From Lentzea xinjiangensis (lineage in GTDB: Bacteria; Actinomycetota; Actinomycetes; Mycobacteriales; Pseudonocardiaceae), in the NCBI RefSeq assembly GCF_900110955.1, contig NZ_FOFR01000008.1, positions 186,001 to 250,000 of the forward strand: a DNA stretch of 64,000 nt. Reading direction: 5' to 3'. Below the pieces are notes generated by a model. It was given only the letters and a program-made list of their open reading frames with translations. It was not told where the DNA came from and made no database searches. Shown in pieces: positions 44,322 to 52,102 of this stretch. The stretch's first letter is position 1; every line of letters begins with the position of its first letter. The position numbers and the translations under genes are program-made.

Positions 44322-44806
44322 GACTCGTCCGCGTCGGCCGCACCGGTCACGCCGCCCTCGCCAGTCGTGCCAGCCGCCTCGTCGGCCGGTGGCAGCCCCT
44401 CGATCGACCGCGCGTGCTGGACCATGCCGAGAACGGCCTTGATGCTCGCCGGCGACAGGCCCGAGGCGCGCAGGGCGAGCGCGCGCACGTCGCTGTCCCG
44501 CAGCGCGACCAGCAGTTCGAGCTGGTCGTCGACGCCGCTGGTGTCGTCGTCGAGGAAGTAGGACGCGGGGACCCCGAAGAAGTGCGCGAGGCCTTCCAGG
44601 TGGCGTTTGGTGGGGTTGTCGCGCAACCCCTTGCGCAGCTGCCACACGTAGGTGTGCGAGATCGAGATGCCGTCCTCGCGGATCGCGGCGGCCACCTCTT
44701 CGTAGGTGTACTCGCGCCGGCCCGCCGGGCGCACCGCTTTGAAAAGCCGGTCCAGCCGTTCGGCCAGCGAGGCCGGCTGCTCCCCTTGGGCTACCACGTG
44801 CTCCAT
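44318..44806 (-). CDS. XRE-type helix-turn-helix regulator
   Basis: The 162-residue protein has SLAERLDRLFKAVRPAGRREYTYEEVAAAIREDGISISHTYVWQLRKGLRDNPTKRHLEGLAHFFGVPASYFLDDD, a typical actinobacterial XRE domain with a 'PASYF' ending. An acidic C-terminal tail follows. It heads the cassette XRE, ImmA/IrrE, DUF6545. Cleavage or release by the coupled peptidase is the likely control. The stretch 44807-45091 upstream shows no gene I can support. Confidence 0.9.
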   Translation of the reverse strand: MEHVVAQGEQPASLAERLDRLFKAVRPAGRREYTYEEVAAAIREDGISISHTYVWQLRKGLRDNPTKRHLEGLAHFFGVPASYFLDDDTSGVDDQLELLVALRDSDVRALALRASGLSPASIKAVLGMVQHARSIEGLPPADEAAGTTGEGGVTGAADADES

Positions 44807-45091
44807 CCTAGTTGACGGCGGTCACACCCCGTCAGCGCGAGGAGGCCAGGCCCGCGCCGGCGACGCCGCGATGTCGATCGCCGCCGTGCGCCCCTCACGT
44901 TCGGCGTAGTGCGCGGCTACCGCTTCGATCACGACCGCAACGGGTATTCCACCGCACGGCGGCACCTCGGCCGAGAGCCGGGAGCCGGCCGCCACACCCG
45001 CCGCGCCACGACGGCGGCGACCCGCACCTGCCCGGCGGGCCGGGGTCGAACCGGACCCCGCGGCCGTCGCGGCGCCCACTCGGAGGTGACC

Positions 45092-45379
45092 GTGCTCTTC
45101 CACGTGCGCATGGACGTGACACTGCCCCACGACCTCGACCCGAACCGCCGCGCCGAACTGGTGCAGGCCGAACGGGAACGGACGCTGGAACTGCAGAAGA
45201 TGGGCGTGTTGCCGCACCTGTGGCGGGTCGTCGGGCAGTACGGCGACATCTGCGTCTTCGACGTGCCGTCCAACGACGAGCTGCACGCGTTCCTCTCCTC
45301 GTTGCCGCTGCGGGAGTTCATGCGGGTCGAGGTGACGCCGCTGGCGACCCATCCCTCCGACCTGACGGCCCAACCGTGA
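45092..45379 (+). CDS. catC: Muconolactone delta-isomerase
   Basis: The 95-residue protein matches CatC (96): MLFHVRMDVTLPHDLDP, AELVQAERERTLELQKMGVLPHLWRVVGQYGDICVFDVPSNDELHAFLSSLPL and VEVTPLATHPSDL. It shifts the double bond of muconolactone to 3-oxoadipate enol-lactone in the catechol branch. The GTG at 45092 is five bases after GGAGG and gives the conserved MLFHVRMDV start. An upstream GTG at 45086 is unlikely. It is alone, with no catA or catB nearby, 20 kb from the pca operon that would use its product. Confidence 0.93.
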   Translation: MLFHVRMDVTLPHDLDPNRRAELVQAERERTLELQKMGVLPHLWRVVGQYGDICVFDVPSNDELHAFLSSLPLREFMRVEVTPLATHPSDLTAQP

Positions 45380-45396
45380 CGAGCGCCTGCACCGGC

Positions 45397-45418
45397 GATT
45401 TACCGCCGGCTAACCGGC
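45397..45418 (+). repeat. Shared upstream element of the secreted four-Cys genes (copy 1)
   Basis: GATTTACCGCC followed by GGCTAACCGGC, 20 bp before the secreted-protein start, differs at one base from the element at 52488-52509 that precedes the paralogous gene. It contains the inverted repeat GCCGG-CTAA-CCGGC. It is likely a common promoter or operator element, or part of an ancient duplication. Confidence 0.7.
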
Positions 45419-45437
45419 CCGCACCACCGTGGCGGAC

Positions 45438-45860
45438 ATGCGCAAAGTCAAGTTGGTCCTGCCCGCCGTGGCGTTGTCGGCACTGTCGGCACTCGCGGCC
45501 GGCGGCACCGCCCAGGCCGAGCAGGCGCCGGGATGTGCCGGCACCGTGCAGATCGGCTCCACCGGGTACGTGAAGAAGAGCGGCACGATCATCGCCTCGG
45601 TCAAGCAGTTCAAGGGCTGCGGCAAGAACTGGGCCTACACCTACGTGTGGGACTCCTACGCCGCCCAGCCGGGCAGCTTCAGCTCCAGTGCCGCGATGGT
45701 CGTCAACGGCGCCCGCGACTTCGGCAGCAACGTCAACGGCTACAACAAGCAGGACGTCTGGTCCAAGGGCACCGACACGCTCACCGAGTGCACCAGGGCG
45801 TACGGCGAGGTGTGGGGCGACGGCAACGTCTACTCGGGACAGACCGACGAGCGCTGCTGA
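45438..45860 (+). CDS. Secreted four-cysteine protein (paralogue A)
   Basis: The product (140 residues from the ATG at 45438; a GTG at 45429 is possible) has a Sec signal ending GGTAQA. The mature part of about 110 residues has four Cys (CAGT, CGKN, CTRAYG and the last residue). It shares CxG-TxQIGSTxYVK, IASVKQ-GCGKN-YxYVWDS, CTRAxGEV-GD and ERC-end with the protein at 52545. Two disulfides are likely. No family name is known to me. The strict Cys and aromatic pattern suggests a small secreted binding or toxin-like protein. Confidence 0.85.
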   Translation: MRKVKLVLPAVALSALSALAAGGTAQAEQAPGCAGTVQIGSTGYVKKSGTIIASVKQFKGCGKNWAYTYVWDSYAAQPGSFSSSAAMVVNGARDFGSNVNGYNKQDVWSKGTDTLTECTRAYGEVWGDGNVYSGQTDERC

Positions 45861-45876
45861 CCCCTACTCTGGCGGT

Positions 45877-46818
45877 ATGGGGATTCGCTTGTCGGTGCTG
45901 GACACCTCTCCGGTCGTCCAGGGCTCGACCCCGCGGCAGGCGCTGCGCGACACCGTCGACCTGGCGGAGCTGGCGGAGGAGCTGGGGTTCCACCGGTACT
46001 GGGTGCCGGAGCACCACGGCATGCGCGGCGTCGCCAGCTCCGCACCGGCCGTGCTGGCCGGGCACCTGGCGGCGGTCACGTCACGCCTGCGCATCGGGGC
46101 GGGCGGCGTGCTGCTGCCCAACCACCCGCCGCTCGTCGTGGCCGAGCAGTTCGGCACGCTCGCCGCCCTGCACCCCGGCCGGATCGACCTGGGCGTGGGC
46201 CGGGCACCGGGCGGGCCGCCGCACGTGGTCGCGTCCCTGCGCAGGACCGGCGAGCCGTACCGCTCGCAGCTCGAGGAGCTCCTGGCGTTGCTGGACCCCG
46301 CGGGCACCGTCGCGGTACCGGTGCGGGGCGGCAACGTGCCCTCGCCGTGGCTGCTCGGCTCGTCCCCCGCCACCGCGGCCCTCGCGGCGGAGCTGGGCCT
46401 GCCCTTCGCGTTCGCGCGGCACCTCAGCCCCGACCGGGCCTGCCAGGCGGACCTGGTCAGCGTCTCGGTGATCGCGGCGGAGGACGACGCGCGGGCGCAG
46501 TGGCTGGCCGGGCCGATCAGGGCGAAGGTCCGTAGCCGCCGGGAGGGCACGCGGATCCTGCTGCCCCACCCCGACGACGTGCCCCACCCCGACGACATGC
46601 CCGCCTCCCCCGACGACGGCCGCGTGCTGGTCGGCGGGCCCGAGACGATCACGCGCAAGCTCCAGGCGGTGCTCGACGAGACCGGCACGGAGGAGCTGAT
46701 GATCACTTCGCCGATCTACCACCACGCGGACCGCCGCCGCAGCTACGAGCTGGTGGCCGCCGTCGGGGCCGGCCTCCGGCCCGCCGGTGGGGCCTCCCTG
46801 CCGCCGCGGGACCACTGA
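45877..46818 (+). CDS. LLM-class flavin-dependent oxidoreductase
   Basis: The 313-residue protein has the bacterial-luciferase-like fold: LSVLDTSPVVQGSTPRQALRDTVDLAELAEELGFHRYWVPEHHGM, LRIGAGGVLLPNHPPLVVAEQFGTLAALHPGRIDLGVGRAPG. It uses FMN or F420. The substrate is unknown. An in-frame 18-bp tandem repeat (46564-46617) encodes PHPDDV-PHPDDM-PASPDD in the C-terminal third. It starts 17 bases after the secreted-protein stop and may be co-transcribed with it. Confidence 0.87.
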   Translation: MGIRLSVLDTSPVVQGSTPRQALRDTVDLAELAEELGFHRYWVPEHHGMRGVASSAPAVLAGHLAAVTSRLRIGAGGVLLPNHPPLVVAEQFGTLAALHPGRIDLGVGRAPGGPPHVVASLRRTGEPYRSQLEELLALLDPAGTVAVPVRGGNVPSPWLLGSSPATAALAAELGLPFAFARHLSPDRACQADLVSVSVIAAEDDARAQWLAGPIRAKVRSRREGTRILLPHPDDVPHPDDMPASPDDGRVLVGGPETITRKLQAVLDETGTEELMITSPIYHHADRRRSYELVAAVGAGLRPAGGASLPPRDH

Positions 46819-47159
46819 CCCCGGCGAGACCATCCGCCAGCCCTACCGGCACAGTCACGACCACCGCCTCCGGCCAGCCGTCGGGACGCCTCCACCGCAC
46901 CCACCGGCCCGCCGGCGGACCTCCCGGCCGCGCCTGCACCACCAACCCCGGCGCGACCACCCGCCAGCCCCCAACAGCACCGTCACAACCAGCCCCGACC
47001 CGCTCCCGGCCCGCGGAAAACCGGTTGTGCTCGAACCCCGAGTTCCAGAGGTCTCGTTCGTCCTCGGACCGACGACCGGAGGGCTCCATGCACCACGTGT
47101 TCCTGACCTACAACTGCGAGGACCGGCCGAAACCTCTGCCGCGCACCTGTTCGGCAGGT
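46819..47159. other. Gene-free region with a diverged direct repeat
   Basis: I see no gene in this 341-bp C-rich stretch. A direct repeat is present: ACCCCGGCGAGACCATCCG and following bases at 46818-46843 recurs at 46945-46970 with 24 of 26 bases matching, and weaker similarity continues for 20 bases. A short open frame at 47088 (MHHVFLTYNCEDR) has no recognisable match. Confidence 0.5.
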
Positions 47160-47657
47160 CTACCGGCTGCCCGCGTCGGCACCCGGCCTGCCGGACTCAT
47201 CGCGGCGGTCCGTCCGTGACGCGAGGGCGTCGTTGATCTGTCCGCAGAGCGCGCGCAACTGTCGTTCGTCGGCAGGCGACAAACCCATCTGGCACAGCAT
47301 CTTCTCGGGCACCTCGCCGGCCTCGCGCTGAAGGCGCCTGCCCGCCTCGGTGACCGACAGGACGAGGCGGCGCTCGTCGTCCTCCGCTCTCCTCCTGTCG
47401 AGCAACCCCGCGGCCTCCAACCGTTTCACCACCGGAGTCAGGGTCGGCGGGTCCAGCAGGGTGCGCTCGGCGAGAGTCCGCAAGTCCACGCCGTCCTGCT
47501 CCCACAACGTCATCATCACGACGTACTGCGTGTAGGTGAGGTCCAGCGGCTGCAGGAGCGGGCGGTAGGCACGGGTGATGGCGTTGACCGCGCTGTAGAG
47601 CGCGAAGCACGACTGTTCCGACATGCGGTGCACCTTCATGCCACCGGTCTCACCCAT
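47160..47657 (-). CDS. OhrR-like MarR-family redox regulator
   Basis: The 165-residue protein matches OhrR at the N-terminus: SEQSCFALYSAVNAITRAYRPLLQPLDLTYTQYVVMMTLWEQDGVDLRTLAERTLLDPPTLTPVVKRLEAAGLLDRRR. It carries the reactive Cys (Cys17, in QSCFALY) that senses organic peroxide in OhrR. It is 13 bp downstream of the heme-protein gene on the same strand, so both share the promoter at about 47914. An ATG at 47639 (MKVHRM) is an alternative start. Confidence 0.88.
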   Translation of the reverse strand: MGETGGMKVHRMSEQSCFALYSAVNAITRAYRPLLQPLDLTYTQYVVMMTLWEQDGVDLRTLAERTLLDPPTLTPVVKRLEAAGLLDRRRAEDDERRLVLSVTEAGRRLQREAGEVPEKMLCQMGLSPADERQLRALCGQINDALASRTDRRDESGRPGADAGSR

Positions 47658-47670
47658 GCCTGCCCGTTCC

Positions 47671-47898
47671 TCAGCGCCAATGGTTGTTCGCCGCGGCGAT
47701 GGTCGCGTACTCCGTCGCCACGACCTGGGCAATCGCGATCAAGCTGTGGTGGTCCTCCGCGTAGGCCGGCCTCAGCCGCTGGCGGACCTCCGCGTCCGAC
47801 TGGGTCGCTTTCACGGTCAGCCTGGCGAGTTTGACGGCCAGAGCGCGTCCCTCATCGGGAGTCGCGGTGATCAGGGTGTTGCCCGGTACCAGTTCCAT
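47671..47898 (-). CDS. Hexameric tyrosine-coordinated heme protein (HTHP)
   Basis: This 75-residue protein starts at an ATG with AGGA eight bases upstream. ITATPDEGRALAVKLARLTVKATQSDAEVRQRLRPAYAEDHHSLIAIAQVVATEYATIAAANNHW matches the HTHP family, small proteins that assemble as hexamers with heme bound by a Tyr, here most likely Tyr46 (RPAY). Members show weak peroxidase/catalase activity. Pairing with an OhrR-like regulator suggests a peroxide-response role. The family match is from memory of its sequence, not from a search. Confidence 0.82.
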   Translation of the reverse strand: MELVPGNTLITATPDEGRALAVKLARLTVKATQSDAEVRQRLRPAYAEDHHSLIAIAQVVATEYATIAAANNHWR

Positions 47899-47913
47899 CG
47901 ATGCTTCCTGATC

Positions 47914-47944
47914 AGTTCGTGCGCCAATCATTAGCACACGAACT
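47914..47944. promoter_or_regulatory. Inverted repeat before the HTHP/OhrR operon
   Basis: AGTTCGTG (47914-47921) and CACGAACT (47937-47944) form perfect 8-bp arms with a 15-nt spacer, 16 bp upstream of the HTHP start. The right part also holds TTAG-N8-CTAA. This is a good operator for the MarR/OhrR-like protein, which would then control its own operon. Confidence 0.65.
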
Positions 47945-48051
47945 AAGATGTCAAGGGGTGTCCCGGGATCAACTGCCGTCGGCTCTCCGGTCGGGTGGAT
48001 CAAGGCGAGGTGGCGGAACGGCCAGGAAGGCCGGGTGGGAGAATCGCACGG

Positions 48052-49029
48052 ATGTCGGCAGGAACAAGTGGTACTGAAGAGGCAGCAGGCGTGCTTCGCG
48101 CCGGGGGCCTGGTGGCCTTCCCCACCGAGACCGTTTACGGTCTGGGCGCGAACGCCGAGGATCCGATCGCTGTGGCGCGCGTCTTCGAGGTCAAGGGACG
48201 TCCGCCCTCCCACCCGTTGATTGTCCACCTCGGCAGCGCGGATCAGCTCGACGACTGGGCCGAAGACGTACCTGGTGCGGCGCGCCTGCTGGCCGAACGC
48301 TTCTGGCCGGGACCACTGACGTTGGTTCTCCGGCGCGGTCGCAGGGTCCCGCTGGAAGCGACGGGTGGCTTGGAGACGGTGGCACTGCGCGTGCCTGGCC
48401 ATCCCGTCGCGCTCGCGCTGCTGTCCGCTTTCGGCGGCGGCGTGGCGGCCCCGTCCGCCAACCGGTTCGGCTCGGTCAGCCCGACCACGGCGAGCCACGT
48501 CCGCTCAGAGCTCGGCGATGCCGTCGACCTCGTGCTGGACGGCGGCCCCTGCGAGGTCGGTGTCGAGTCGACCATCGTCGACGCCACGGCTGACGTCCCC
48601 GGCGTTCTTCGGCCCGGCGGGGTGACGAGGGAAGACCTGGAGGCAGCCCTGGGTTTCCCGCCGGCGGTCCACTCGACGAGCCGCGTCAGGGTGCCGGGCC
48701 AGCACCCGTCGCATTACGCGCCGCGCGCACGGGTCATCCTCGTCGATCCCGACAAGGTCGTCGTCGAGGCGGAACTCGAGCAGGCGCTGGGGCACCGGGT
48801 GGGCGTGCTCCTCCCCGCGTCCTTCCGCGGCACCCCGGTGAACGCGCACGCCGTGGTACAGGTCCCCGCTTCGATGGCGGGCTACGCACGTGGGCTGTAC
48901 GGGTTCCTGCGAGAGCTCGATCAGCAGGGGTGTGACCTCATCATCGCCTCCTTGCCGGTGGAGACGGGACTGGGACTCGCGATCGCCAACCGGCTCCACC
49001 GCGCCGCAGGACCACGACCGGCGGAATGA
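48052..49029 (+). CDS. L-threonylcarbamoyladenylate synthase (Sua5 type)
   Basis: The 325-residue protein has the YrdC domain (GGLVAFPTETVYGLGANAEDPIAVARVFEVKGRPPSHPLIVHL, AERFWPGPLTLVLRR, APSANRFGSVSPTTASHV) and the C-terminal Sua5 domain (SVRVPGQHPSHYAPRARVIL). It makes threonylcarbamoyl-AMP for the t6A modification of tRNA. Length and two-domain form match Sua5 rather than the short TsaC. The ATG at 48052 is the start consistent with the family. Its neighbours do not belong to the t6A pathway. Confidence 0.93.
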   Translation: MSAGTSGTEEAAGVLRAGGLVAFPTETVYGLGANAEDPIAVARVFEVKGRPPSHPLIVHLGSADQLDDWAEDVPGAARLLAERFWPGPLTLVLRRGRRVPLEATGGLETVALRVPGHPVALALLSAFGGGVAAPSANRFGSVSPTTASHVRSELGDAVDLVLDGGPCEVGVESTIVDATADVPGVLRPGGVTREDLEAALGFPPAVHSTSRVRVPGQHPSHYAPRARVILVDPDKVVVEAELEQALGHRVGVLLPASFRGTPVNAHAVVQVPASMAGYARGLYGFLRELDQQGCDLIIASLPVETGLGLAIANRLHRAAGPRPAE

Positions 49030-49043
49030 CGTTCTCTGCCGTG

Positions 49044-49682
49044 TCACACAGCCGGGACGGACACATCCAGGCCACGAGCGGCAGCGAGGTGCGCGCTGCC
49101 GTCGGCAAGCCGGTAGCACAACCCGACCACGGCCGTCCTGCCGGCGGCCACCCGTTCGGCGAGCAGGCGGGAGCGGTCGAGCAGCAGGTCGACGGTGCGG
49201 CTGACGTGCTCGGCAACAACCTCGTCGGCCTGCAGACGCCCGGCGGCCCGCGCCGCCAGCACGCTGGGCGTCACACGCTCGACGACGTCCCGGATGTACC
49301 CGCCCGGCACGGCGCCGTCGTCCAGTGCGGCGCACGCGGCACCCACCGCGCCGCACGCGTCGTGGCCGAGGACCACGACCAAGGGGCAGTCCAGCACCTC
49401 CGCCCCGTACTCGATGCTGCCCAGCACCTCGGCGCCCACGACGTGGCCCGCCGTGCGCACCACGAACAGGTCACCCAGGCCGCGGTCGAAGATGATCTCG
49501 GCGGCCAGCCGCGAGTCCGAACACCCGAACAACACGGCGAACGGACGTTGGGCCGGTGCGATCTCCGAGCGACGGGTCGCGTCCTGGTTCGGATGCTCCG
49601 GCGTACCGGCGACGAAGCGCTGATTGCCCGAAAGCAGCAGTTCGAAGGCTTCCTGAGGAGTCGGAGACGTGAACTCGGCCAT
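49044..49682 (-). CDS. Beta-class carbonic anhydrase
   Basis: The 212-residue protein has the zinc ligands in FGCSDSRLAAE (Cys, with the Asp-Arg dyad) and LGHDACGAVGAA (His and Cys), plus FVVRTAGHVVGAEVLGSIEYGAEVL. It hydrates CO2 to bicarbonate. The ATG at 49682 gives MAEFTSPTPQEAFELLLSGNQRFV. An upstream in-frame GTG at 49715 exists but lacks a ribosome site. It is convergent with the Sua5 gene, 14 bp apart. Confidence 0.93.
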   Translation of the reverse strand: MAEFTSPTPQEAFELLLSGNQRFVAGTPEHPNQDATRRSEIAPAQRPFAVLFGCSDSRLAAEIIFDRGLGDLFVVRTAGHVVGAEVLGSIEYGAEVLDCPLVVVLGHDACGAVGAACAALDDGAVPGGYIRDVVERVTPSVLAARAAGRLQADEVVAEHVSRTVDLLLDRSRLLAERVAAGRTAVVGLCYRLADGSAHLAAARGLDVSVPAV

Positions 49683-49974
49683 GATCACATGGTAAATCAC
49701 GTGCTCAGTTGTCACACGCCGTCCGGGCGATCGGCCGACGCCAGAACAGCGGCCGAGTCGCGGTGCCTTGGTGACGGCGCCCGGAAGCGGGGGCCATCCT
49801 CGAGGCGATCAGCCTCAAGAGCACGGAGTCGGAGCGGGTCGGGAGCAACTCCGCACGGTGAACGTGCTTGAACGGTCCTCAACGGATCTGATCGTCATAG
49901 TCGGCGTACTCCCCGGCAAAGCAGCCAGCACCCGCGAATCCCGTCCAGCAGATCCTGAGCCGGTGGACGAGGTG

Positions 49975-50880
49975 TTATTCCGGCAAGTCCGCTCTGTCGT
50001 CCCCGACGAGAGTGAGGATCCGGGAGATCGTCAGGTCCGGTTGCTCCATGGTCAGCGCGTGGGTGGCCCCCGGCACGACCTCCGCGCGGAGGCGGGGATT
50101 GAGCGCCTCGACGCGGGCAGCGACCGCGCGTGCGTCGTGGACGGCGCAGCGTTCGCCGAGCACGAAGTGGACGGGCACCTCGATCGCGCGCAGTTGGTCG
50201 TCGGTGAACTCGTACAGTGGCGGGAAGTGCGGTTTGTACTTGAGCCCGCGGAGCAGCAACGGGGCCAGGGTGCGGCGCACGTGGGGATCCCCGGACATGA
50301 TCCGGCGCAGGATCGGCGCCGGCAGCAGCCAGCGGAACATCTGGCCGAAGCTCCAGAGGACGAACCGCAGCCCGATGATCCCGAAGCCCCCCGGTTCGAA
50401 GGCGATCACGCCCGCGATCCGGTCGGTGGAGCGCATGGCGAGGTCCAGCGCGATCATGGCGCCGCGGGAGATCCCGACGAGGTGGAACTTCTCGTGGCCG
50501 AGGCCCGCGAGCACGTCGGCGAGCCAGTCCGCCTGGTCCTGGCCGCTCTGCACGGGACGCGTCTGGACCGAGCGACCCGGTTCGCCGATCGTGTCCACCG
50601 CGTACACCGTGTGCCGCTCGGCCAGTTCGGCGACGTAGGAGTACCAGGACAACGACGTGCCCATGACACCGTGCAGCAGCACTATCGGCGTGCCCTGCCC
50701 GGTGCCGCTGCGCCGGACCCTGGTCGGCCCGAACCGCGTCTCGACGTCCAGATCCTCGGCCGGAACGGGCCACTTCCGCAAGATCGCGTCGTAGGTGGCG
50801 AAGTAGTTCTCCTGAGCCTTCTGATCCTTGAATCTTCCGAGCACGTCGACCCCCAGATCGGTTTTCCAATGCAGATGCAA
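49975..50880 (-). CDS. Alpha/beta hydrolase
   Basis: The 301-residue protein has the hydrolase core: VLLHGVMGTSLSWYSYVAEL, VYAVDTIGEPGRSV, nucleophile GISRGAM (Ser near 143), a late acid in LGERCAVHDARAV and a His in GATHALTMEQ. A ~50-residue N-terminal extension (LGRFKDQKAQENYFATYDAILRKWP) is typical of a small group of hydrolases. Substrate unknown. It is divergent from a TetR gene 56 bp away, its likely regulator. The 292 bp between it and the carbonic anhydrase start (49683-49974) show no gene I can support. Confidence 0.85.
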   Translation of the reverse strand: MHLHWKTDLGVDVLGRFKDQKAQENYFATYDAILRKWPVPAEDLDVETRFGPTRVRRSGTGQGTPIVLLHGVMGTSLSWYSYVAELAERHTVYAVDTIGEPGRSVQTRPVQSGQDQADWLADVLAGLGHEKFHLVGISRGAMIALDLAMRSTDRIAGVIAFEPGGFGIIGLRFVLWSFGQMFRWLLPAPILRRIMSGDPHVRRTLAPLLLRGLKYKPHFPPLYEFTDDQLRAIEVPVHFVLGERCAVHDARAVAARVEALNPRLRAEVVPGATHALTMEQPDLTISRILTLVGDDRADLPE

Positions 50881-50936
50881 TGTTATAGCAACCCGGCTCG
50901 TCAGGCCAGCAGCGGCCGATGTGGCACAGTGATCAG

Positions 50937-51536
50937 GTGCCGAAACGCGTTGACCACGACCAGCGAAGGCGTGAGATCGCGGAGGCGCTCTTCCGGATCG
51001 CGGCGACGCAGAGCCTGCAGGCGGTGACGCTGCGGGCGGTCGCCGCGGAGGCCGGCATCTCGATGTTCCAGGTGCAGTACTACTTCCCCGCCAAAGAGCA
51101 GATGCTCCAGTACGCCTGGCACCGCATCACCGAACTGAGCGGCGAGCGGTCAGGACGAAGCATCGCCGAGGCGTTGCGGACCGGCGACGAACGCGCCGTC
51201 GTCCGCGCGTGCCTGCTCAGCGTGCTGCCGACCGACGAACGCAGCCGCATGCTGTGCGCGGTGCAGATCGCCTACTTCGCCGTCGACGTCACCCGCGGCG
51301 GCCAGCCTCCGGACCAGCAGGCCATGCTGCCCCACCTCGTACGCCTGCTCGCCGGCCAGCTCGACCAAGCCCAGCAGCGCGGCGGCGTTCCGGCGCACTT
51401 CGACACCCGGCTGGAGGCCGACGCGCTCGCGACCATGACCGCCGGCCTGCTCAGCGCAATGCTGGTCGAGGCCTATGACACCGAGCAGGCGACGCGGATC
51501 ATCGACTACCGGCTCGGACACCTGTTCGCCGGCTAG
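50937..51536 (+). CDS. TetR-family regulator
   Basis: The 199-residue protein has the TetR helix-turn-helix (RRREIAEALFRIAATQSLQAVTLRAVAAEAGISMFQVQYYFPAKEQML) and a C-terminal ligand domain. I used the GTG at 50937 (MPKRVDHDQ). An upstream ATG at 50919 is possible, and neither has a strong ribosome site. It is divergent from the hydrolase and probably represses it. Confidence 0.9.
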   Translation: MPKRVDHDQRRREIAEALFRIAATQSLQAVTLRAVAAEAGISMFQVQYYFPAKEQMLQYAWHRITELSGERSGRSIAEALRTGDERAVVRACLLSVLPTDERSRMLCAVQIAYFAVDVTRGGQPPDQQAMLPHLVRLLAGQLDQAQQRGGVPAHFDTRLEADALATMTAGLLSAMLVEAYDTEQATRIIDYRLGHLFAG

Positions 51537-51637
51537 CGGTCACGCCACGCTCGATCATCCGACCGCGCGGCGTCCGCTGCCGCCGTGGTGAGCCGTCCGT
51601 CCACTTCGGATCGGCGATCGCCGCTCACCGGTGACCG

Positions 51638-52006
51638 TCACTGCGATCGGCCGAACCGGCCGCGCGCCTCCTCGATCTCACCCAGGTAGCGCTGCGTCCA
51701 GTCGCACATCCCGTCGACGATGCCGCGCAACGCCCGTCCCGGTTCGGTGAGCGCGTAGTCGACGCGCGGCGGCACGGTCGGGTGCACCACGCGCGAGATC
51801 AGCCCGTTGCGCTCCAGCAGCCGCAGGTTCTGGGTCAGCATCTTGTGGCTGATGCCGTCGACGCCGGTCTTGAGCTCGGTGAAGCGCCGCGTCCGGTCAC
51901 CGATCTCCTCGATGATCAGCAGCGCCCACTTGTTCGCGATGTCCGAGAAGATCTCGCGCGCCAACGAGTCGGCCCGCGCGATGTCTCCGCTGAGCTGCTT
52001 GCTCAC
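51638..52006 (-). CDS. HxlR-family transcriptional regulator (second copy)
   Basis: The 122-residue winged-helix protein has SLAREIFSDIANKWALLIIEEIGDRTRRFTELKTGVDGISHKMLTQNLRLLERNGLISR and YALTEPGRALRG. It is divergent from the RidA-family gene. The AAGTGCGTTCTT element 24 bp upstream is identical to that before the HxlR gene at 13363, and GGTTA-N5-TAACC lies further on. Both point to autoregulation and control of ridA. Confidence 0.92.
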   Translation of the reverse strand: MSKQLSGDIARADSLAREIFSDIANKWALLIIEEIGDRTRRFTELKTGVDGISHKMLTQNLRLLERNGLISRVVHPTVPPRVDYALTEPGRALRGIVDGMCDWTQRYLGEIEEARGRFGRSQ

Positions 52007-52029
52007 CTTTTGGTTCCTCGCTCACGACA

Positions 52030-52080
52030 AAGTGCGTTCTTCCAGGTCGTCGCCCACTCTCCTACGGTTATCCAGTAACC
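52030..52080. promoter_or_regulatory. HxlR control region: AAGTGCGTTCTT (copy 2) and GGTTA-N5-TAACC
   Basis: The 12-mer at 52030-52041 repeats that at 13779-13790 exactly. GGTTA (52066-52070) and TAACC (52076-52080) form a perfect inverted repeat ending 22 bp before the RidA start. Both lie in the 96-bp divergent region. Confidence 0.55.
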
Positions 52081-52102
52081 ACAAGAGAGCGAAGGACGAG
52101 CT

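Noticed and set aside
44822..44950. Leftward frame ending VAVVIEAVAAHYAEREGRTAAIDIAASPARAW
   Set aside because: The composition looks protein-like, but it has no start with a ribosome site, no known family and overlaps the region before catC. It could be a remnant but is not supportable.
47088..47219. Short rightward frame MHHVFLTYNCEDR
   Set aside because: There is no ribosome site or family match, and it runs into the 3' end of the OhrR-like gene.
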